A DNA stretch of 64,000 nt from NZQO01 sp964639255 (GCA_964639255.1 CAZXDP010000001.1:91608-155607), one strand, 5' to 3'. Positions 35,448-44,709 are shown, numbered from the stretch's first letter. Notes: a model not told the origin generated them from the letters alone. Program-made: numbers and translations.

Positions 35448-36202
35448 TACTTGAGGTTTGCTTGCATTTCTTGTTTCATAATGGCCCGCCATTGTGGGGC
35501 GCTCTCTATTCGTTGCATTAGGGATTTAGGGTGCAGCGGTATTTCTTCTTCAATTGCCGTGCGGTAAATTTCCTGCATTAGTTTAAAATCGCTTTCGGTG
35601 TCTACGGTTAATCGAATATCATATTTGCCTTCCAGTGCCTTGTCTATAGGTTCAAAATGTATGGTGAACTGTTCCGGATGTGTATAGATATAATTGGTAA
35701 CGTGCTCGAGGTACAGTTTTTCAGTGGTAAGTTGGGACACTTTTTTTAGTGCTTCCAGCGTAACTGCTTCGGCCCAAAATCCATAACCAGTCTTAATGGT
35801 GGGTAGTCGTTCACTGGTGGAAAAGCACCAATAATCAACATCTCGGGTGGTGGAATCCTGTATCATTCTTTCAATGGAGTTAGCATCCAACAACGGATTG
35901 TCTGCGCAAACTCGTATAACTCGATCGATATTGTTTTCTTCCGCAGCTTCTATAAACCGAGAAAGCACGTTTTCTTCGCTGCCCCGATATACCGCTACAT
36001 TATACTTTTTAGCAATTGCCGCTAGATTATCATCGGGTTTGGCAGTGGTAGTAGCCAAGATTATCGGCACATTCGGCAATGTTTCAGTAAGTCGATGCAA
36101 TAGTAGGTCTAGCAAGGTTTTCTCGTTATAAAAAGGCAAAACCATCTTTCTGGGCAATCGTGTTGAGCCCAACCGTGCTTGTATGATAATGCCTGAGCGC
36201 AT
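35447..36202 (-). CDS. CMP-nonulosonate cytidylyltransferase (SpsF-like)
   Basis: 251 residues. It opens GIIIQARLGSTRLPRKMV, the CTP-binding loop of the SpsF/NeuA group, then has YRGSEENVLSRF and VCADNPLLD. It should activate the nine-carbon acid as the CMP derivative for the glycosyltransferase. The order cytidylyltransferase, synthase, phosphatase on one strand with one-base and 11-base overlaps indicates one pathway unit. SpsF-like rather than classical NeuA sequence leaves the identity of the acid open. Confidence 0.85.
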   Translation of the reverse strand: MRSGIIIQARLGSTRLPRKMVLPFYNEKTLLDLLLHRLTETLPNVPIILATTTAKPDDNLAAIAKKYNVAVYRGSEENVLSRFIEAAEENNIDRVIRVCADNPLLDANSIERMIQDSTTRDVDYWCFSTSERLPTIKTGYGFWAEAVTLEALKKVSQLTTEKLYLEHVTNYIYTHPEQFTIHFEPIDKALEGKYDIRLTVDTESDFKLMQEIYRTAIEEEIPLHPKSLMQRIESAPQWRAIMKQEMQANLK

Positions 36203-36224
36203 GCGGCAGATATATTTGAGGTTA

Positions 36225-37199
36225 CTATTTTGCTTCAGCGATAGACTTCATTCCCCTGAACAAATGCCTTACTAAGAAAATCAAACCAAAGAGAACGATA
36301 AACAATAGAGGTACTTTAATCATATTGCCTAGCCTAAACACCTCTGGGTCTATAACATTATAATTAGTGCCCACTACTTTTACGGTTGCGGTCTGGTCTC
36401 GCTTTTTCTTTTGAAGTTTCAACCTATTGTCCATGATCTCTTGCTTTCTGAACAATAGTAGGTCCAATCGGTTGTCTCCCATACTAATATATTGGTCAAT
36501 ATCTGAACCCCTCTGAATACTGGTCGCATGCATAACGGCTGAATCTATTTGCGTTAACATCTTGGTGGTTTCGTCTAGCTGCAATTGATTATTTTCCACG
36601 TAGGCTTCCTTATAAGCCAAAAAATGCTCATTAGAATTAATATTACTTAAAAATTTCTCTATCAATTCTTGTGAATCCTTTCCCGCTATCCGGAAGTTTA
36701 TCTTATGGTATTTATAGTTTTTACTGGTAGGCATATCCTCGATAAATTCCTCCAATTCTTGATTCTCGAACAAAATCCTGAATACATCAATATGCTCCCT
36801 CGATTGTGCAACAAAATTATAAATATCAGGAATGGCTTCTATTTTAATCTTCTTTAGGTATTGGTACTCAGGGCCCAAGGCCTCTTTAAGAAATATTGTG
36901 TCGTTGAAGGCTATTTTACTGTTTATCTCATCCACGCTTTCATAAAGGTAATCCACACTTTCGAAGTTCGGGATGACGATGACCGTATTGTCGTATACCT
37001 CCGTTTGTACACTATCTAAGTAGTATCCCAAGCCGAAGCCAACCAATAAGAGAACCACGGTTACTATCCAAAACCTTATAAAAAAGGCTATTACGGCATA
37101 AATGGCCTTAACAATTCCTTTAAAAAAGTCTCCAATTTTACTGAAAAGATATCCCAAGTCAACTTCTTCTGCCTGAATATTATTGTTATGCTTATCCAT
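36225..37199 (-). CDS. Wzz-like chain-length determinant protein
   Basis: 324 residues from the ATG at 37199; the frame from 37274 overlaps rfbD by 46 bases and its first 25 residues look spurious. Two membrane helices flank the protein (about 38-62 and 295-315) around a periplasmic, largely helical domain with a coiled coil (about 200-285). This is the Wzz/PCP layout that sets polysaccharide length with Wzy. There is no cytosolic kinase domain, unlike Wzc. No Wza or Wzc gene is in the window, so a lipopolysaccharide-type Wzy route fits better than capsule export. Confidence 0.75.
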   Translation of the reverse strand: MDKHNNNIQAEEVDLGYLFSKIGDFFKGIVKAIYAVIAFFIRFWIVTVVLLLVGFGLGYYLDSVQTEVYDNTVIVIPNFESVDYLYESVDEINSKIAFNDTIFLKEALGPEYQYLKKIKIEAIPDIYNFVAQSREHIDVFRILFENQELEEFIEDMPTSKNYKYHKINFRIAGKDSQELIEKFLSNINSNEHFLAYKEAYVENNQLQLDETTKMLTQIDSAVMHATSIQRGSDIDQYISMGDNRLDLLLFRKQEIMDNRLKLQKKKRDQTATVKVVGTNYNVIDPEVFRLGNMIKVPLLFIVLFGLIFLVRHLFRGMKSIAEAK

Positions 37200-37228
37200 A
37201 TTTGTACAATTATTGCGAGTACTAAACT

Positions 37229-38086
37229 TTATTGAATGTGTTTTAAAACCAATTGCTGAAGACTGTTTTCCCAATCACTAACTTCAATATTGAAATTAGA
37301 AGTTACCCTGTCGCAAGCCATCACACTATATTTCGGCCGCGCTGCAAATGTAGGATAATGGCTTGTTTTGGCAAGGTTTACATCGCGAAAATCTGGTATT
37401 ATCTCGATAATGGTCTTTGCAAAATCATACCAAGTGGCACTCCCACTGTTGCTATAATGGTATACGCCATAGCTACCGCGATTTTCTCCCGCCAACTGCA
37501 GCAGCACCCGGGCCACGTCGTTGGCGTTAGTAGGTGTTCCGGTTTGTTCTGTGGTAACTGTTAAGTCGCGACCTTCCTGGGCGAGCCGGCAAATGGTTTT
37601 GTAAAAATTATAGCCGTATTGGGAGTATAACCAAGAAGTCCTCAAAATATAATAGTTTGCGCCACTATCGATAACGTACTGTTCTCCCTTTAATTTTGAG
37701 GCGCCGTAAACATTTATCGGATTGGTGGTATCGGTTTCCAGATATGGGGCGCGCTTGTCGCCGTCGAATACATAATCGGTACTAACATGCAATAAAAGCA
37801 CATTCCGCTCCGCGCAGGCCCTAGCAATGTTTGCAACACCTTCGGCATTAACCGCGAAGGCCCGATCTGGTTCACTCTCGGCCTTTTCTACATCCGTATA
37901 CGCAGCGGTGTTGATGCAGGCGTCGAACGTATGGCGATCAAAATATTCGGCAACTGCCTCACTATCGGTCACGTCCAACTGTTTCCTATTGACGAAGGTA
38001 AGCGCAAGATTTTGATACCTTGGGGCCGCATCGGCGATGCATCGCGCCAATTGTCCTTGTGCTCCTGTAACGAGAATTTTCCTCAT
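37229..38086 (-). CDS. rfbD: dTDP-4-dehydrorhamnose reductase
   Basis: 285 residues. NAD(P) site VTGAQGQLARCI (5-16), catalytic YGASKLKGE (about 128-136) and the STDYVFDG signature (about 104). It makes the last reduction to dTDP-L-rhamnose. Its ATG overlaps the rfbC stop by four bases, and it is the last of the rfbB-A-C-D set. Confidence 0.97.
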   Translation of the reverse strand: MRKILVTGAQGQLARCIADAAPRYQNLALTFVNRKQLDVTDSEAVAEYFDRHTFDACINTAAYTDVEKAESEPDRAFAVNAEGVANIARACAERNVLLLHVSTDYVFDGDKRAPYLETDTTNPINVYGASKLKGEQYVIDSGANYYILRTSWLYSQYGYNFYKTICRLAQEGRDLTVTTEQTGTPTNANDVARVLLQLAGENRGSYGVYHYSNSGSATWYDFAKTIIEIIPDFRDVNLAKTSHYPTFAARPKYSVMACDRVTSNFNIEVSDWENSLQQLVLKHIQ

Positions 38087-38631
38087 GAAATAGCCTCCTT
38101 GAACGAAGGAAGTTGCCTGTCTTTTTCTGAAATGGTAATCACCTTAGAAGGAAGATGCCAATCTAGGGCCAAGGTTGCGTCGTTGTAAATAATACCACTT
38201 TCCGAAGCCTTATCGTAATAGTTATCGCATTTATAGGCAAAGATAGACTGTTCTGAAAGGGTAATGAAACCGTGTGCGAATCCTCGTGGAACGAAGAGTT
38301 GGAGTTGCTCCGCATCGTCTAGAATGACTGAAAAGGATTTTCCGAAAGTAGGCGAATCCTTCCTAAGGTCTACCACGATATCGAGCACTTCTCCCCGAAC
38401 CGCACGTACCAGCTTGGCCTGGGCATACTCCCCAGTTTGAAAGTGAAGGCCCCGCAATGTCCCGTACCGGCTCACCGATTGGTTGTCCTGTACAAATTCT
38501 ACCGCCAGCCCCGTTACCTCGCGAAAGCGATGCTCGTTATACGATTCAAAGAAAATTCCCCGTTCATCCTCAAATACATCGGGCTTCAGTAAAAAGCAAT
38601 CTGTCAGGGACGTATCGATTTTTTCCAGCAT
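38083..38631 (-). CDS. rfbC: dTDP-4-dehydrorhamnose 3,5-epimerase
   Basis: 182 residues from the ATG at 38631; the frame extends upstream into rfbA but that part is antisense to sense and should be ignored. Cupin-fold motifs FFESYN, QDNQSVSRYGTLRGLHFQ (catalytic His in LRGLHF) and VPRGFAHGF are present. It epimerises the 4-keto sugar at C3 and C5. Its start shares one base with the rfbA stop (TAATG). Confidence 0.97.
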   Translation of the reverse strand: MLEKIDTSLTDCFLLKPDVFEDERGIFFESYNEHRFREVTGLAVEFVQDNQSVSRYGTLRGLHFQTGEYAQAKLVRAVRGEVLDIVVDLRKDSPTFGKSFSVILDDAEQLQLFVPRGFAHGFITLSEQSIFAYKCDNYYDKASESGIIYNDATLALDWHLPSKVITISEKDRQLPSFKEAIS

Positions 38632-39488
38632 TATTCCAGTTGCATTAGGTGTTTTCCATATCCGCTTTTCAGTAAAGGTTCGGCCAGTGCCACTAGCTGC
38701 TCCTTCGAGATGTAGCCCATTTCGTAAGCTGCCTCCTCTATGGCCCCTATTTTTAAACCTTGACGTTCTTCGATTACCTCGACGAACTGGGCGGCCTGCA
38801 TAAGGGAAGCGAAGGTACCGGTATCCAACCAAGCGGTTCCCTTGTCCAGAATGCTTACGTTTAGCTTGCCCTGTTTCAGATATACGTTATTTACATCGGT
38901 TATTTCAAGCTCCCCACGGGCACTGGGACGAATGTTTGCGGCAATTTCAACGACAGAGTTATCATAAAAATAAATGCCTGGAACGGCATAGTTCGATTTT
39001 GGGTGTTTCGGTTTTTCTTCTATAGAAAGCGCCTTCCCCTCCCTGTCGAACTCCACCACGCCATAGCGTTCGGGATCGTGTACATGATAGGCGTAGATTA
39101 TGCCACCCTCGGGGTCATTGTTGGCCTGGAGCAGTTCTTTCAAACCAGACCCGTAAAAGATATTGTCGCCCAAAATAAGCGCTACCTTATCGTCACCAAT
39201 AAATTCCCTGCCAATGATGAAGGCTTCTGCAAGCCCGTTGGGTGCTTCTTGCACGGCATAGCTAAAATCGCAGCCGTATTTGGAGCCATCCCCCAATAAT
39301 TTTTCAAAAAGAGGGAGATCTTTCGGTGTAGAAATGATCATTATTTCCCTGATGCCGCTGTACATCAATGTAGATAACGGATAATAAATCATCGGTTTAT
39401 CGTAAACGGGCATAAGCTGCTTGCTTACCGCTAACGTTAAGGGGTGCAATCGCGTTCCAGAGCCGCCTGCCAAAATTATTCCTTTCAT
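38631..39488 (-). CDS. rfbA: Glucose-1-phosphate thymidylyltransferase
   Basis: 285 residues, normal length. GGSGTRLHPLTLAVSKQLMPVYDKP (in part GGSGTRLHPLT, 8-18) is the nucleotide loop, with LGDNIFYG and EKPKHPKSNYAV further on. It forms dTDP-glucose from dTTP and glucose 1-phosphate, the first step to dTDP-rhamnose, and is normally feedback-controlled by the end product. Its ATG overlaps the rfbB stop by four bases. Confidence 0.98.
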   Translation of the reverse strand: MKGIILAGGSGTRLHPLTLAVSKQLMPVYDKPMIYYPLSTLMYSGIREIMIISTPKDLPLFEKLLGDGSKYGCDFSYAVQEAPNGLAEAFIIGREFIGDDKVALILGDNIFYGSGLKELLQANNDPEGGIIYAYHVHDPERYGVVEFDREGKALSIEEKPKHPKSNYAVPGIYFYDNSVVEIAANIRPSARGELEITDVNNVYLKQGKLNVSILDKGTAWLDTGTFASLMQAAQFVEVIEERQGLKIGAIEEAAYEMGYISKEQLVALAEPLLKSGYGKHLMQLE

Positions 39489-40501
39489 AGTCTATGGGTG
39501 TTTTGCAGGTACCATGCTACTGTTTTCTCTATACCGGATTCAAAATTCTCTTGGGCCTTCCAACCTAATTCTTGTTCGATTTTAGAAGCATCGATCGCAT
39601 AGCGGAAATCGTGCCCCGGACGGTCGGTAACAAAGGTTATCTGATTGCCGTATGTCGTCTCCCGAGGGTGTAGCCTGTCGAGAATGTTGCAAATTGTTTC
39701 TGCAATATATAGGTTTTCACGCTCGTTGCGACCGCCAATATTATAGGTTTCACCCAGCTTACCGTGGTCTAGGGCCAGTTTTATGCCAGTACAATGATCT
39801 TTTACATACAACCAATCGCGTACGTTTTTTCCGTCACCGTAAATGGGAATTGGCTCTTTGGCAAGTGCCTTTCTAATAATGGTAGGTATCAATTTTTCCT
39901 TGTGCTGATGCGGACCGTAATTGTTGGAGCAATTGGTGGTTACCACAGGTAGACCGTATGTATGATAGTAGCTTCGCACCAAAAAATCGGAAGATGCCTT
40001 TGAGGCACTATAGGGACTGTTGGGCGCATAGGGCGTTTTTTCGGTAAACATTCCGGTTTCTCCCAAGGTTCCGTACACCTCATCTGTAGAGATATGTAGA
40101 AAACGCGCTTCTGCAAACGCTTCTTCTAGTATTCCGGGACCCCGCATCCACAATGTATTCGCTTGCTGAAGCAATACAAAAGTTCCTACAATATTAGTCT
40201 GCACAAAGGCTTCTGGTCCGGTGATGGAATTATCGACATGCGACTCGGCCGCAAAATGAACCACTTTGTTAAAGAGATGTTCTTGAAACAAACGATGCAC
40301 CAAAGCTGCATCACAAATATCACCCTGAATAAAATGGACGTTCTCTTTTGCTAAAACTCCCTTTAAATTATCTAAAGAACCGGCATAGGTGAGCTTGTCC
40401 AGCACAAAAATAGTATCATTATCCATTTCAGAAATATGCTGAACATAATTGGAGCCAATAAAGCCAGCGCCCCCGGTAATTAAGACTTTGTTGCTTTTCA
40501 A
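39485..40501 (-). CDS. rfbB: dTDP-glucose 4,6-dehydratase
   Basis: 338 residues. NAD site VLITGGAGFIGSNYVQ, STDEVYGTLGE and the catalytic YSASKASSD are all present, as in RmlB. It makes dTDP-4-keto-6-deoxyglucose. It is the first gene of the rhamnose set and starts 14 bases after the DUF6909 gene, so the whole block from 43.7 kb down may be transcribed together. Confidence 0.98.
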   Translation of the reverse strand: MKSNKVLITGGAGFIGSNYVQHISEMDNDTIFVLDKLTYAGSLDNLKGVLAKENVHFIQGDICDAALVHRLFQEHLFNKVVHFAAESHVDNSITGPEAFVQTNIVGTFVLLQQANTLWMRGPGILEEAFAEARFLHISTDEVYGTLGETGMFTEKTPYAPNSPYSASKASSDFLVRSYYHTYGLPVVTTNCSNNYGPHQHKEKLIPTIIRKALAKEPIPIYGDGKNVRDWLYVKDHCTGIKLALDHGKLGETYNIGGRNERENLYIAETICNILDRLHPRETTYGNQITFVTDRPGHDFRYAIDASKIEQELGWKAQENFESGIEKTVAWYLQNTHRL

Positions 40502-40515
40502 AATTTATTTTTAGG

Positions 40516-42201
40516 TTACTCTAATATCTGTTTTAACATCCTTTCGGTAATTAAATAGGTGGGTTTGACGCCGCTTGTGCCCAACCCTCCAGAAGCTAGG
40601 GTGCTGCCTGTCTCCAACGGATTGTCTGAGGCGTAATAAGCGTACCGAACCTTTACGTTCGCATCGATGCTTCCCCTAATTCGGGCAGCTGCCTGTATGG
40701 CTTTTTGATAATGGGCACCCTCCATTTCGAGACCGATGACGTTCCAAGTAGATTGGTGGAAAAACTTCAGCAAATCTCTATTTTGCAAAGACGTGCCAAG
40801 CACTGTAATCATGGTGCCTGTACATACATGAACATTCTCACCGCTAAAATAACTTGTTGTAAGTTCGTTTTCAAATGGATAGTTATCGGCAGTACCTTCA
40901 AATACGTGGGCGGAAGGTATCATGATATCGCCTTTACCACCCTCTAAAATCCCTGCCTTTCCCATTATGGATACCGATGCCACATTCATTAGGTGATTTT
41001 TCCCTGCTTCTGCTTTATAAGGTTTAAGAAGCTCGTCCATAGTCTCATAGGCCTGCTCTCCAAAGGCATAATCCATCACCAATAGCACTGGTTTTTCGGC
41101 ATCGGGCCTATTGAAGTTATGGGTTAATTCCGAAGGAGGGAGTTTTGCTGTATCAAATATCTGTACGTCTATGTTGGTGCCGCTGCTGTCCTCAATAAAT
41201 AACATACCATTTTTTAAAGCAGTATGCTGAAGCTTTTCGCGCAACTTTAAATTGGTAGCATCGCTTAATGCCTCGTACATCTTGAACGCTCCTAGTTTTT
41301 TATATTCTGAAGGCAAAGCCTCGGCAGCGTATAAGGTATTCATAACGCTGTGCATATTGGCACTTATAATATGTAGGGGCCTCTCCAGCAACTGATGCTC
41401 CTGTAGTATTTTCTTTATCCTCTTGGCCCATTTTTCACCGTGAATGTGATGCCCCAGCCGTTCCCTAAGTACCGGGCTAAAGGTAATAATGCGCTTCTTA
41501 TTGTGAACTACTTCCTCAATGGCCAACTTTCCTAGGTAATAAATTATATTTAGAAACCTATCCGGATCCTTTTTACTAGCGAAAAACGGATAGGCATCGC
41601 TAACCTCTTCGAATGTTCGGCCCAAGAAGTTCGCGGTATGCGTTAAAGCAATCTCTTTCTCTTCCTGTTTGAGCTTTCCCTTCTTCAGGACAGCCTCTTC
41701 AAGCTTCTTCCAGTCACGAATCACCGCACCTTTTTCATTGATGACCACACGTTTCATAATCTTGTGCGATTCTATGTACAGGAAGGTAAGATGGGTTAAA
41801 ATATCGTAGATTTCAGAACGTCCCCGGGTAATTTCGATGTTCATTTGCTCGGTGTCGATTCTATAACAGTTTCGACGGCGCTTTAAAGGGATAATGGCCT
41901 CAAAATGTGAATTCTTGTAACCCTCGTCACTGGTAAGGTTGATATACCTACATTCCTCGATGCCGAAAGGCAATCGGTCCATAACGTAAAGAAGTCCTTG
42001 CAACTCGATTTTTTCTTCTGCAATCGAACCATAAATCTCTGGGCGCAAAATGAGCAGCGACTGCCTAAGCGTTTCGCCAGAAATACCCATAGGCTTATAG
42101 AAACCACGGTTGAAGAGGTGCCGCATGGTGATGTACAATCGCTCAATGGCCCCTGTACTTTCTTGGGCCCGGGTTCTGGTATGTGATTTAGGGTGGCTCA
42201 T
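40516..42201 (-). CDS. DUF6909 family protein with nucleoside-phosphorylase-like C-terminus
   Basis: 561 residues from the ATG at 42201; a TTG at 42210 precedes it but falls in the promoter. The N-terminal 280 residues are helical and match nothing I can name. The C-terminal part (about 310-560) contains GLEMEGAHYQKAI (about 500), like the E-M-E motif of nucleoside phosphorylases and MTA/SAH nucleosidases, and glycine-rich strands (VASVSIMGKAGILEGGKGD). The best match I know is the uncharacterised Bacteroidota family DUF6909. No function is established. It stands between GH3 and the rhamnose genes. Confidence 0.7.
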   Translation of the reverse strand: MSHPKSHTRTRAQESTGAIERLYITMRHLFNRGFYKPMGISGETLRQSLLILRPEIYGSIAEEKIELQGLLYVMDRLPFGIEECRYINLTSDEGYKNSHFEAIIPLKRRRNCYRIDTEQMNIEITRGRSEIYDILTHLTFLYIESHKIMKRVVINEKGAVIRDWKKLEEAVLKKGKLKQEEKEIALTHTANFLGRTFEEVSDAYPFFASKKDPDRFLNIIYYLGKLAIEEVVHNKKRIITFSPVLRERLGHHIHGEKWAKRIKKILQEHQLLERPLHIISANMHSVMNTLYAAEALPSEYKKLGAFKMYEALSDATNLKLREKLQHTALKNGMLFIEDSSGTNIDVQIFDTAKLPPSELTHNFNRPDAEKPVLLVMDYAFGEQAYETMDELLKPYKAEAGKNHLMNVASVSIMGKAGILEGGKGDIMIPSAHVFEGTADNYPFENELTTSYFSGENVHVCTGTMITVLGTSLQNRDLLKFFHQSTWNVIGLEMEGAHYQKAIQAAARIRGSIDANVKVRYAYYASDNPLETGSTLASGGLGTSGVKPTYLITERMLKQILE

Positions 42202-42207
42202 CCTGGG

Positions 42208-42215
42208 CAAAGATA
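42208..42215 (-). promoter_or_regulatory. Candidate promoter -7 element giving a leaderless DUF6909 transcript
   Basis: TATCTTTG on the minus strand matches TAnnTTTG. It ends 6 bases before the ATG at 42201, so transcription would begin at or very near the first codon. No -33 TTG is visible at the expected distance, which lies within the GH3 stop region. Confidence 0.4.
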
Positions 42216-42224
42216 GGTTTTATT

Positions 42225-43721
42225 TTATGCTTTATAGGGCAGTAGGCTCTCTGCTATTGTACGATCGTTTGCCAATCTAGGTACTTTGTTTTGCCCACCT
42301 AACTTTCCCTGTGATTTCATATAATTCTGAAAAGCATCTTTGCGAAGCGGCACAATTTTTAGGGGTTGTAGAATGTTTCCTTCGATTAAGTCTGCATAAT
42401 ACGAGTTCTGCGCTTGCATAGAAGCATCTAGGGTCTTCGCCATTTGTTCCAATTGTTGTGGTTCCACATCAAATTCTACCAACCACTCGTGGTAGGGCAG
42501 TTGCCCTTCCTCAGGTTCGGTTTGTGGGGCTACGGTAAATTCGGAAATAGAACAATTGTGCGCCGCCATCGCCTCGTTCATAGCCTGTTCCACCTCTTTG
42601 CCAATTACGTGCTCACCAAATGCTGAAATAAAGTGCTTGATCCTGCCAGATACAATGACCCTGGGAGGGCGCAATGACGTAAATTGAATGGTATCGCCCA
42701 CATTGTAGGCCCAAAGACCGGCATTGGTAGATACAATGAGGACGTAATTAACCCCAATTTCCACCTCGCCAATGGTGAGTCTTCTGGGATGTTGATCGTA
42801 GAAGTTGCTTGCTTCGATAAATTCGTAGAAAATTCCCGAATTGAGCTGCAATAACATTCCCGGTTGGGTTTGTGAATCCTGGAAGGCGAAAAAACCTTCA
42901 GAAGCGGGGAAAAGCTCGATACTATCTACCTTCCTTCCGATTAATGCTTCAAATTTGGCCCTGTAGGGTTCATAATTGACGCCTCCATAGATAAATAGCT
43001 GGAAGTTTTTGAACAGGTCGCCCACTTTCTTGCCGGTGGTAGCTTGTAATTTTTCAAAATACATCTGCACCCAAGAGGGAATACCGCTTATAACCGTCAT
43101 ATTCTCCTGCTTGGTTTCCTCCACGATGGCGTCTACCTTGGTCTCCCAATCGGCAATGCAATTGGTCTCCCAGCTAGGAAGCCTATTTTTTTGAAGATAC
43201 GACGGAACATAATGCGCTACAATGCCCGAAAGGCGGCCCACCTTCACACCATTCCTTTCGGTCATTTCTGGGCTCCCCTGTAAAAAAATCATCTTCCCGT
43301 CTACAAATTGTGCGTTTCCAGTTTCGTGAATGTAGCACAGTATCGCGTTGCGCGCCGCTTTAATGTGGCCAGGCATGGATTGCTTGGTAAGCGGTATGTA
43401 CTTTGCGCCCGAGGTGGTGCCAGAGGTTTTGGCGAAATATAGTGGTGTTCCTGGCCAGAGTACGTCTGGCTCCCCCTTTAGGACCTTTTCAATATAGGGC
43501 TTCAGTTCCTCATAATCCCGCACAGGAACCTTTTCGACAAACTCGGAATGCGACCGGATAGTTTCAAACCCGTGATCTTTCCCAAACTGGGTGCGTTGTC
43601 CCTCTTCTAACAGCCTTTTAAAAATCTTCTGCTGGGTCTTTTCGGGCTGATGAGCCCACGATTGTATGTTCGCAACAACCTTTCGGGCAAATAATTTGGC
43701 AGCAATCGATTTTAAGGACAT
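42225..43721 (-). CDS. GH3 family acyl-adenylate/amide synthetase-like protein
   Basis: 498 residues. It matches the GH3 auxin-responsive family: the nucleotide loop AKTSGTTSGAKYIPLT (about 108-123), the LFPASEGFFAFQD stretch (about 280) and the YNVGDTIQFTS motif (about 345). Plant GH3 enzymes adenylate a carboxylate and join it to an amino acid. Bacteroidota copies are widespread and of unknown substrate. It is 5 bases downstream of the M23 peptidase gene and 24 bases before DUF6909, so probably one operon. Confidence 0.9.
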   Translation of the reverse strand: MSLKSIAAKLFARKVVANIQSWAHQPEKTQQKIFKRLLEEGQRTQFGKDHGFETIRSHSEFVEKVPVRDYEELKPYIEKVLKGEPDVLWPGTPLYFAKTSGTTSGAKYIPLTKQSMPGHIKAARNAILCYIHETGNAQFVDGKMIFLQGSPEMTERNGVKVGRLSGIVAHYVPSYLQKNRLPSWETNCIADWETKVDAIVEETKQENMTVISGIPSWVQMYFEKLQATTGKKVGDLFKNFQLFIYGGVNYEPYRAKFEALIGRKVDSIELFPASEGFFAFQDSQTQPGMLLQLNSGIFYEFIEASNFYDQHPRRLTIGEVEIGVNYVLIVSTNAGLWAYNVGDTIQFTSLRPPRVIVSGRIKHFISAFGEHVIGKEVEQAMNEAMAAHNCSISEFTVAPQTEPEEGQLPYHEWLVEFDVEPQQLEQMAKTLDASMQAQNSYYADLIEGNILQPLKIVPLRKDAFQNYMKSQGKLGGQNKVPRLANDRTIAESLLPYKA

Positions 43722-43726
43722 TTCAG

Positions 43727-44593
43727 TTAATCAAAATCTATAAAATTCGTAGGATTTATTGGATAGCCATCGCGCCACAACTCGAAGTGCACGTGGGGTC
43801 CTGTGGTAAACTCACCAGTATTGCCCGCTGTGGCAATAACCTCTCCTGCCTTTACGATATCGCCCTGTTCCTTGCTAAGAGAAGCATTGTGCTTGTATAC
43901 CGAAAGCATATTGTTTCTATGCTCTAGGATAATAACATAACCCGTTTGGGCGGTCCATTCGGCAAAAATCACCGTACCATCGGCCGTAGCTTTAACCGGA
44001 GCATCTTTTACGGTAACGATATCTACCGCAAAGTGCTTTTCCTTTGGGTTGTAATCTTGTGAAATGGTTCCCTTGACGGGGGCAAATAGGGCAAAGTTTA
44101 CCTGCGTCGTGGCGGCTAGGGGATTAAATTTGTCTTCCCGGCTCACCTTTTCGCGCAACAGGGAATCTTCACGAGAGGGAGTTAAAGAAACCTGTGAGGC
44201 ATCCAAGCTGGCAGCCTCGATAATCGAATCTTTGTTGAAATCGACCGTTTTCACGTCCCCTGTGAGCACTTTCTTGATCGAGGCAATATATTGGTCATTC
44301 ACGTTGAGAACGTTCTGCAGGGAGTCTGTTTTGTACGCCAATGTGGTAGCGCGCTTCTTGAGTGCTGTAGAAGAATAACCAGGTATGTATTCCCGCAGGG
44401 GCGTAAAGGCGATTAAAACCGTGGTAAAGGCAATGAGGATCACGGTGAACAGCGTGCTGAATACAAATACGTTGAGCCTATTGAGTTTAAAAGAAAACCG
44501 CTCCTCGAAAGTGTCTTCGTTAAGCACCACCAAGCGGTACTTGTGCAACAGTTTCCGCTTTATTTTTTTCGATCTTTTCTCCTTTTCTGCCAT
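43727..44593 (-). CDS. M23 peptidase (peptidoglycan endopeptidase type)
   Basis: 288 residues. A short basic cytosolic tail (1-30), a membrane helix (about 34-60), a periplasmic linker with coiled-coil character (75-170) and a LytM/M23 domain (180-288). The zinc ligands are intact: H-x3-D in KHFAVDIV and H-x-H in GPHVHFELW. It should therefore cut peptidoglycan cross-bridges or stems. It lies divergent from tatA and upstream of GH3. Confidence 0.93.
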   Translation of the reverse strand: MAEKEKRSKKIKRKLLHKYRLVVLNEDTFEERFSFKLNRLNVFVFSTLFTVILIAFTTVLIAFTPLREYIPGYSSTALKKRATTLAYKTDSLQNVLNVNDQYIASIKKVLTGDVKTVDFNKDSIIEAASLDASQVSLTPSREDSLLREKVSREDKFNPLAATTQVNFALFAPVKGTISQDYNPKEKHFAVDIVTVKDAPVKATADGTVIFAEWTAQTGYVIILEHRNNMLSVYKHNASLSKEQGDIVKAGEVIATAGNTGEFTTGPHVHFELWRDGYPINPTNFIDFD

Positions 44594-44611
44594 AGGTATG
44601 GGTTGTAATTA

Positions 44612-44619
44612 CAAATATA
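44612..44619 (-). promoter_or_regulatory. Candidate promoter -7 element for the M23-GH3 operon
   Basis: TATATTTG on the minus strand matches TAnnTTTG, 18 bases before the ATG at 44593. A clear -33 element is not seen. Confidence 0.4.
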
Positions 44620-44661
44620 AAGGAAACTCTTGCCCTACACGCTAAACTTATATCGAAAACG

Positions 44662-44690
44662 TTGTATGTGAGGAAATCTTGTTACCTTTG
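44662..44690 (+). promoter_or_regulatory. Promoter for tatA
   Basis: TTG (44662-44664), 18 bases, TACCTTTG (44683-44690): both Bacteroidota elements at normal spacing. The start site would be near 44696, leaving about 14 bases before the ATG at 44710. Confidence 0.65.
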
Positions 44691-44709
44691 CAGCATAAAT
44701 TATTTTGAC

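Noticed and set aside
38632..38832. N-terminal extension of RfbC into rfbA
   Set aside because: The extension is an out-of-frame reading of rfbA; the ATG at 38631 gives the normal length and couples to the rfbA stop.
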